Source of the DNA: Streptomyces sp. CBMA152
GTDB lineage: Bacteria > Actinomycetota > Actinomycetes > Streptomycetales > Streptomycetaceae
DNA: 64,000 nt
Assembly (NCBI RefSeq): GCF_014596475.1
Contig: NZ_MECJ01000029.1
Span: 434,001-498,000 of the forward strand
Direction: 5' to 3'
Shown here: positions 59,377 through 64,000 of the stretch, piece after piece
Position numbering within the stretch: the stretch's first letter is position 1
How the letters are laid out: every line of letters begins with the position of its first letter
Notes under the pieces: model-generated
What the model was told of the DNA's origin: nothing
The model's database searches: none
Seen by the model: the letters and a program-made list of their open reading frames with translations, nothing else
Position numbers and translations under genes: made by a program

Positions 59377-60219
59377 ATGTCTCTACTGACCAGCTCCGCC
59401 GGTGTCGGCGGAATCACCCCCGATGACTACGGCCCGCTCATCGTTCAGCCCGTGGAGCGGGAGAGCGTGGCTCTCCAGGTGGCCACTCAACTGGCCACGA
59501 CCGGCACGACCGTTCATATTCCGGTGGTGCAGACCGACGCGGGCGCCAGCTATGTGGCGGAGGGTGCCGAGATCGCGCCCACGGACGCCGCGCTGGGCGA
59601 ACTCGTGATCACACCGCCGAAGATCGCCGGGCTGTCGATCGTGTCCACTGAACTGTCCGAGGATTCCAACCCTGCGGCACAGCAGATGATCGGGAACGGT
59701 CTGGCCCGCTCCATCGCTCGGGCTCTGGACTCTGCGTTCTTCAGTGCCCTTCCGGCTCCGGCTCCGCCGGGCCTGGAGGCGGTGGCTGGCGTCGGCACCG
59801 TGAAGGCCGGGACCGCGATCAACAATGCGGACGCCTTCCTGACCGCGATCAGCCAGGCCGAGGAGCAGGGAGCGACCCTGACGGCGTTCGTCGCCCACCC
59901 CAGCGACGCCCTGGCCTTGGGCAAGTTGAAGCAGGCCAAGGACTCCAATGTGCCGCTCCTGGGCAACGACTCGACTCTCCCAACCCGCCGCACTGTCCTG
60001 GGAGTTCCGATCCACGTGTGCAGCGCGGTGAAGCCCGGCACGATCTGGGGCCTGCCCAAGGACCGAGTCATGATCGTGATGCGGCGGGACGTGCGCGTGG
60101 ACGTATCCACGGACGCCAAGTTCACCAGCGACCAGGTGGCGGTGAAGGCCACGATGCGGGCGGCCGGAGCCTTCCCTCACCCAGCCGCAATCCAGAAGAT
60201 CACCATCGGCGCGGCCTGA
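59377..60219 (+). CDS. HK97-type phage major capsid protein
   Basis: This 280-residue protein matches short HK97-fold capsid proteins: LIVQPVERESVALQVATQLATT, in part, then PVVQTDAGASYVAEGAEIAP, in part, a spine-helix region around IARALDSAFFS, and a C-terminal A-domain/beta segment (VMIVMRRDVRVDVSTDAKFTSDQVAVKATMRAAGAFPHPAAIQKI, in part). It would self-assemble into an icosahedral shell with the scaffold. It lacks the N-terminal delta/protease-cleaved domain. Confidence 0.85.
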   Translation: MSLLTSSAGVGGITPDDYGPLIVQPVERESVALQVATQLATTGTTVHIPVVQTDAGASYVAEGAEIAPTDAALGELVITPPKIAGLSIVSTELSEDSNPAAQQMIGNGLARSIARALDSAFFSALPAPAPPGLEAVAGVGTVKAGTAINNADAFLTAISQAEEQGATLTAFVAHPSDALALGKLKQAKDSNVPLLGNDSTLPTRRTVLGVPIHVCSAVKPGTIWGLPKDRVMIVMRRDVRVDVSTDAKFTSDQVAVKATMRAAGAFPHPAAIQKITIGAA

Positions 60220-60766
60220 CGCACCGGAGGCCGTGAGCGGGCCGTACGCGCTGCGCCACGGCGCCCTGGCCACCAGCTCTCCACGGTCCTCCCGGCCCCT
60301 GCGTGCGGCCCGCTGGTGGTGATCCACCGTGCTCCCCCTGGGGGTGACCCCCTGCCCCCAGGCCGAAAGACCGAAGCGTAATAGCAGGCCGCTGTCTGTA
60401 CGGGTTCCAAGGTCCGCCAGGCCCCGCCGAACCCACTTCACACTCCTCTGACCTGGAGGAACGGCCGCGCCAGGACTCTCGTGCCCGCCAGGTAAGCGGC
60501 CCTAACGGCGGATTCGCCCTCCAAGGCCCCGCCCCTGATGCCCGTCAACGGGCGCCTGGGCCGGGGCCTTTGGCATGTGTTCGGTCCCGGGCTCCTGTCG
60601 ATTGCGGGCCGCTCAACTTGAGGGCCTGGCGACCAAGCCCCTTGTGCCGACTGGGTGGTTGTGCGCCTTCAGTGTCACGGCCCCGTGCCTGTCCCCCGCT
60701 GGGATAGGTGCGGGGCCATTGACGTATCTGCGGGCATACGCTGGACGTGAGCGGGAGGGTGATCCC
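60220..60766. other. non-coding interval after the capsid gene
   Basis: About 550 bp separate the capsid and regulator genes. Apart from the terminator at 60521-60573 I see GC-rich short hairpins (CCCCCTGGGGGTGACCCCC near 60332-60350) and no gene. The last part holds the regulator promoter, with TTGACG at 60719-60724 and no clear -10. Confidence 0.5.
60521..60573 (+). terminator. terminator downstream of the capsid gene
   Basis: CCAAGGCCCCG (60521-60531) pairs with CGGGGCCTTTGG (60562-60573), with an inner stem GCCCGT/ACGGGC (60540-60545, 60548-60553). It would end transcription of the head-gene operon. Confidence 0.75.
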
Positions 60767-62008
60767 ATGTCCACAGGGTTGGCCGACAACGTCAGGAAGT
60801 ACCGCCGCACGGCCGGGCTGAGCCAGGAAGGTCTAGCCGAAGCTGCCGACCTGTCACTGAGCACCGTTCGGAAGGTCGAGCAAGGCGGACACGTCAGCAT
60901 GGAGACCCTTGCCGCCCTGGCCCGTGCGCTAGGGGTTTCCACGTCAGCCCTGTTCGCCACCGAAGCGCCAAAGTCCGTGCTTGGCACAGAGGATGAAGCG
61001 AACCGGCGCTACCTCGCGGAGCTGCGACGGGCTCTGATGCCCGCCGTAGGGCTCTCTGCACCCCTCTTCGTGCCCGAACGGGCCGGGGAGCTGTCGGCGC
61101 TCCGTAGGGGCGTACAGGAGGGCCACGCACTCTACTGGGCAGACCAGTACGGGGCGGTTGCGAAGCGTCTCCCGTCGCTACTGCGTAGCTCTGAGGCTGC
61201 CGTGTCTGCCCTGGATGGTGAGGAGCAACAACACGCGATGATCGCGCGCTGTCACGCGCTACTGCTGACAGGCAAGTACCTGACACAGGTACGGCAGTAC
61301 GACATGGGCTATTTCGCGTTGGTGGAAGCGATCAAACTTGCCCGTGAAACTGGCCAAACCCAGTTGGCTGCAACGGGAGTTGTGGGGCTCTGCTGGCTGT
61401 TGCTGAGGCAAAACAGGTTCGATGAAGCGGAGCAGCTAGCGGCGCAGACGGCGGCGGACATCGAGCCTCGCATGTCAGAGGCGACCCCCGCACGCCTTGC
61501 TGTGTGGGGTGAGCTGTGGCTCAGGGTCGCGTCAGCGTCCGTGCGGAACAACCGGCCGGACGTGGCACAGGAAGCCCGCAGGATGGCAGCAACAGCCTCT
61601 AGCGCGCTGAACACCGAAGATGAGCGTTTCCCCGAACATTGGGGCGGTTTTGGCCCCGTCACAGCGGAGTTGAAAGCCGTTGAGGACCTGTCCCTAGTAG
61701 GTGACGCTCGGGGCGTTCTCCGGCGCGCCGATGACGGGATCTTGAGCGGCAAGGCACTGCGGAGCTACGGCAGGCCAACAGCGCCGAACTGGGGTCGCCA
61801 CCGGCTCGATGTGGCCCGCGCACACGTCATGACGGGTTCCCATCAAGACGCCATGGACGAGCTGACGCAGCTTCGCCGTACGTCCGGCGAGTGGCTGACT
61901 CATCAGCCGATGGCCCGGTATGTCATGGCCGATCTACTCAAGACGCGTAAGCGAACCCTCACCCAAGAGATGCGGAGCATGGCGACTCATCTTGGGGTCG
62001 CTGGCTAG
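60767..62008 (+). CDS. XRE-family regulator with TPR-like C-terminus
   Basis: This 413-residue protein has a helix-turn-helix (NVRKYRRTAGLSQEGLAEAADLSLSTVRKVEQGG, residues about 8-40, in part) and a long helical-repeat region (from about 80), the layout of Streptomyces regulators with tetratricopeptide-like sensor domains. It likely controls element genes. ATG 60767 follows GGGAGGG. Confidence 0.78.
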   Translation: MSTGLADNVRKYRRTAGLSQEGLAEAADLSLSTVRKVEQGGHVSMETLAALARALGVSTSALFATEAPKSVLGTEDEANRRYLAELRRALMPAVGLSAPLFVPERAGELSALRRGVQEGHALYWADQYGAVAKRLPSLLRSSEAAVSALDGEEQQHAMIARCHALLLTGKYLTQVRQYDMGYFALVEAIKLARETGQTQLAATGVVGLCWLLLRQNRFDEAEQLAAQTAADIEPRMSEATPARLAVWGELWLRVASASVRNNRPDVAQEARRMAATASSALNTEDERFPEHWGGFGPVTAELKAVEDLSLVGDARGVLRRADDGILSGKALRSYGRPTAPNWGRHRLDVARAHVMTGSHQDAMDELTQLRRTSGEWLTHQPMARYVMADLLKTRKRTLTQEMRSMATHLGVAG

Positions 62009-62133
62009 GCGCTGCGGAGCGTGATAGTTCCGGCACTGATCTCCATCAACTACCGCTCTGGGTACGTGGATTCAGCGTTTCCGTGGACATAGCTTCTCGG
62101 TATCCCACTGTCGAGCGGACCAGGGGCCGAGAG

Positions 62134-62409
62134 ATGGTTCAGAGATCAGATGCCGATCGCCAGCGCAGGCGGGACCTTGCCGACGCTTCGTCGGGTGTCT
62201 GGACGCCCACCACTGGCACGTACGCCGTGGACACGACGAGCGGCCGGATCGGTGAGGTACGCCGCCTGTTCGAGGGCTCCGCGTACTTGATCCCTCCCGG
62301 CGGTGGCGCCGAATGGACCGTGGCCCCCTCCGCCCTGCGTTCGCCGACCGATGCGGAGACGTGGCAGGCGAAGGTGTGGACGCGCCCCGTGGAAAAGGCG
62401 CAGCGGTGA
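62134..62409 (+). CDS. small conserved protein of unknown function
   Basis: This 91-residue protein has GTYAVDTTSGRIGEVRRLFEGSAYLIPPGGGAEWTV, in part, a pattern I recall in short Streptomyces proteins near regulators of mobile elements. It ends with TRPVEKAQR. No function is known. The next gene overlaps its stop by 4 bp (GTGA). Confidence 0.65.
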   Translation: MVQRSDADRQRRRDLADASSGVWTPTTGTYAVDTTSGRIGEVRRLFEGSAYLIPPGGGAEWTVAPSALRSPTDAETWQAKVWTRPVEKAQR

Positions 62410-62750
62410 GCGTGAGAAGCACGCTGCGGAGCCTGGTCTACCGCCTATTGCGTCACCCGAACAGCGAAGTAACCATGACGGCCCGCTGCATGTCCGGCGA
62501 CGGCTGCACCTGGGAGTTGGACGCGACCACGGACCTTGAGGCCGGGGGCGTCGCGATCATGGCGCACACCGCCGAGACGGGGCACGGAATCTTCACCCGC
62601 AAGGTGGAGGACGTGGCGGTCGTGGTGCTCGACAACCCGCAGGAGCAGGAGCGCCGCGCGGCGGCCAACCGGCTGGAACTGGCGACCAGTAGCGAAGCAC
62701 ACCGCGAAGCCGCCGAGGAGACCGAGCACGCGCGGGCTGGCCACCTCTGA
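62406..62750 (+). CDS. small protein with C-x4-C and His motif
   Basis: This 114-residue protein has RCMSGDGCTWELD ... HTAETGHGIFTR, a Cys/His pattern suggesting a small zinc site, and a C-terminal Ala/Glu-rich helix. It resembles small actinobacterial proteins in the neighbourhood of XRE regulators. GTG 62406 overlaps the previous gene by 4 bp. Confidence 0.65.
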   Translation: MSVRSTLRSLVYRLLRHPNSEVTMTARCMSGDGCTWELDATTDLEAGGVAIMAHTAETGHGIFTRKVEDVAVVVLDNPQEQERRAAANRLELATSSEAHREAAEETEHARAGHL

Positions 62751-62890
62751 ACTCCCCGTTCCGGTGCATGGGTGAGGTCCATTCCGCCGGAACGGGGGCA
62801 AGGTCCTATCCCGGAGGCTCAGTGGGGACTCAGTTTCCGGGGTGGGCAGTTCGGCACAACTCCGCGTGTTGATACCGAAGGAGGCCCACT

Positions 62891-62998
62891 ATGGGCAGGG
62901 ACGAAGTGAACGGCTACGACGTGGCGGGCGAGGAGATCATCACCCCGGCCGAGCCGCCGCAAGAGCCGGAAGAGAACGGCAATGGAGATGACGAGTAG
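62891..62998 (+). CDS. 35-residue acidic peptide
   Basis: ATG 62891, with GAAGGAGG at 62878-62885, opens an ORF MGRDEVNGYDVAGEEIITPA..., ending in a run of acidic residues. The clear ribosome site supports translation. Its last 17 bases overlap the next gene start at 62982. Function unknown. Confidence 0.6.
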   Translation: MGRDEVNGYDVAGEEIITPAEPPQEPEENGNGDDE

Positions 62999-63182
62999 CA
63001 ATCCTGGTTCAGGTGACGGGAGTGCCCGCGCAACGGCGCGCCGGTTCCTGAAACGCGATCTGCCGGAGAACTCCGAGCTGTCGTGGCTGTGCCAGATCCA
63101 CAAGGACCCGGACGCCATGAAGCTGATCGCGCGCACGCGGTACGTGTGCGAGCACTGCCAGCGTGGCAACGTCCGCCGCTGA
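62982..63182 (+). CDS. small zinc-ribbon-like basic protein
   Basis: This 66-residue protein ends with LCQIHKDPDAMKLIARTRYVCEHCQRGN, in part, a C-x2-H ... C-x2-C arrangement of a zinc ribbon. The N-terminus is Ser/Gly-rich and basic. It could also start at the ATG at 62988. It is the last gene before the right end of the element. Confidence 0.55.
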   Translation: MEMTSSNPGSGDGSARATARRFLKRDLPENSELSWLCQIHKDPDAMKLIARTRYVCEHCQRGNVRR

Positions 63183-63292
63183 GCAAGCTCCCGGGCGCGT
63201 CGGGTCCCTACCGGCGCGCCCGGGTCTTCGGGGCCTCGGTCCGGCACGTTCCCCCGTGTGCCGGGCCGGGGCTTTCCGCCGGTCAGCGGGTG

Positions 63293-63769
63293 CTACTCCG
63301 CCCCGCCCAGCTTCAACAGCGCGTCATCCGTGACCCGGTTCACGGTCCACTCCGTCATTGACACCGCCCCGAGTGATCGATAGAACTCCACGGCAGGCAA
63401 ATTCCAGTTCAGGACCGACCACTCCAGGCGGCCGTAGCCGCGTGCCACGCAGATGCGGGCGAGTTCTGTCAGGAGGGCCTTGCCGTGGCCGGCGCCGCGG
63501 TGGGTGGGGCGTACGTACAGGTCTTCCAAGTAGATGCCGTGCACTCCCCGCCACGTCGAGAAGTTGAGGAACCAGAGCGCGAAGCCCGCCGGTTCGCCGT
63601 CGTCGGCTTCGGCGATGTGCGCGAACGCGGCCGGGTGGTCGCCGAACAGCGCCTCGTGAAGTTGTTCCGGCGTCGCCTTCGCGTCCTCCGGGCACTTCTC
63701 GTACTCGGCCAGTTCGCGGACCATGGCGTGGATCACGGGGACATCTGCGGGCGTCGCGGTACGAATCAT
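63293..63769 (-). CDS. GNAT acetyltransferase, 3' end supplied by the integrated element
   Basis: This 158-residue GNAT enzyme starts MIRTATPADVPVIHAMVREL, in part, and has the acetyl-CoA site DLYVRPTHRGAGHGKALLTELA, in part. It resembles diamine/spermidine-type acetyltransferases. Residues from the core VLNWN on (63293-63416) come from the element, replacing the native 3' end found at 55562-55670. Both 3' ends are 109 bp long outside the core. The chimera is uninterrupted and probably active. Confidence 0.9.
   Translation of the reverse strand: MIRTATPADVPVIHAMVRELAEYEKCPEDAKATPEQLHEALFGDHPAAFAHIAEADDGEPAGFALWFLNFSTWRGVHGIYLEDLYVRPTHRGAGHGKALLTELARICVARGYGRLEWSVLNWNLPAVEFYRSLGAVSMTEWTVNRVTDDALLKLGGAE
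63402..63416. other. attachment-site core, right (attR)
   Basis: Second copy of TTCCAGTTCAGGACC. The DNA to its right (to 63769) is chromosomal GNAT coding sequence, and that to its left is element-derived. Flanking sequence differs from the left copy, as expected after recombination. Confidence 0.8.
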
Positions 63770-63914
63770 GGCCGTAGCGTAATCCGGAGGCCAGGGAGCG
63801 GTCGCGGGCATTCCGGTCTGCGGGACGGGCACCCGGGACGCTCCCGAGAGGGCACCCGGGAGAGTCCGGGAAAGCCCAGCCCAACCACGCCCCCGCCCCG
63901 GCGCCACGCCCCGC

Positions 63915-64000
63915 TCACCACCCCCGTACCACCCGCCCCGCCTCCACCTGCTCGGCCTCCAACTCGCCCTCGTCCTCGATCTCCCACAGGCAGTTCTGCA
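63915..64000 (-). CDS. 3' end of a gene continuing beyond the window
   Basis: The last bases, read on the minus strand, are open and give QNCLWEIEDEGELEAEQVEA, in part, ending in VVRGW and a TGA at 63915-63917. This acidic C-terminus is plausible as the end of a real gene. It cannot be assigned to a family from 27 residues. Confidence 0.5.
   Translation of the reverse strand, partial: QNCLWEIEDEGELEAEQVEAGRVVRGW

Larger units (their letters stand above)
55671..63416. mobile_element. 7.7-kb serine-integrase element encoding a capsid protein
   Basis: The element lies between two 15-bp direct repeats TTCCAGTTCAGGACC (55671-55685 and 63402-63416) inside a GNAT gene. Contents in order: large serine integrase, winged-helix protein, nested dyad, Cys-rich protein, small helical protein, scaffold-like protein, HK97-type capsid protein, XRE-type regulator, and several small proteins. 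I recognise no portal, terminase, protease, tail, lysis or conjugation gene. It could be a phage satellite or a shrunken prophage; it is too small for a complete tailed phage. Confidence 0.85.

Noticed and set aside
60719..60766. A firm promoter call for the XRE/TPR regulator
   Set aside because: TTGACG is a good -35, but no -10 hexamer at 16-19 bp spacing is convincing.

Overview
This is a GC-rich actinobacterial chromosome segment that reads as Streptomyces. It carries Streptomyces-type regulators (a WblA-like WhiB protein, GlnR, Nur, RsiG, PhoR/PhoP, MsiK), mycothiol synthesis (MshA), frequent GTG/TTG starts and a GC-rich dispersed intergenic repeat. From memory, the order glnR ... nur ... 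rsiG ... mshA ... gpmA ... phoU-phoR-phoP ... carD ... ispD-ispF-cysS-rlmB ... msiK follows S. coelicolor SCO4159-SCO4240. The first 7 kb (PBP, wblA, paired ArsA-like ATPases) instead recall the SCO3575-SCO3582 neighbourhood, so there may be a rearrangement junction near 7.0-7.15 kb, where a dispersed repeat lies.

Layout. 1-7.0 kb: metallophosphoesterase (partial), YqeY-like protein, bifunctional PBP, WblA, two ArsA-like ATPases, DUF4177 and RidA proteins. 7.1-12.6 kb: LacI regulator, glnR with a small translated leader, hydrolase, MoaD, membrane protein, DUF2993 protein. 12.8-15.1 kb: a sulfur module, with a leaderless cysteine-containing leader peptide ahead of a sulfurtransferase and a DUF1416 protein, then a DsrE-like protein. 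15.2-19.6 kb: nitrobindin-like protein, nur, ygfZ, dtd, rsiG and an asparaginase. 19.9-28.5 kb: Eis-like acetyltransferase, a GntR-HAD-phosphotransferase cluster with an operator array, an oxidoreductase/TetR pair, and a HelD-like RNA-polymerase helicase. 28.6-33.4 kb: YceI, an XRE/HbhA-like/DUF2516 module with a perfect operator palindrome, a response-regulator/PP2C protein and an NlpC/P60 hydrolase. 33.7-53.2 kb: methyltransferase, mshA, YbjN, MFS transporter, gpmA, a Cys-rich peptide, phosphate signalling, lipoprotein, carD, MEP-pathway genes, cysS, rlmB, DoxX protein, nucleotidyltransferase, msiK and a tRNA-Thr gene.

53.3-64.0 kb is accessory. A coiled-coil/Mrr-nuclease/TerD fusion lies beside the tRNA gene. 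It is followed by a 7.7-kb integrated element (about 55.67-63.42 kb). The element is bounded by 15-bp direct repeats inside a GNAT acetyltransferase gene. It carries a large serine integrase, a stand-alone winged-helix protein resembling a primase C-terminus, a nested dyad, Cys-rich small proteins, a scaffold-like protein, an HK97-type major capsid protein and an XRE-type regulator. I recognise no terminase, portal, protease or tail gene in it. Its right end supplies a replacement 3' end that keeps the GNAT gene open, while the displaced native 3' end remains at the left. This capsid-encoding mini-element is the most unusual object in the window: either a phage satellite or a pared-down prophage.
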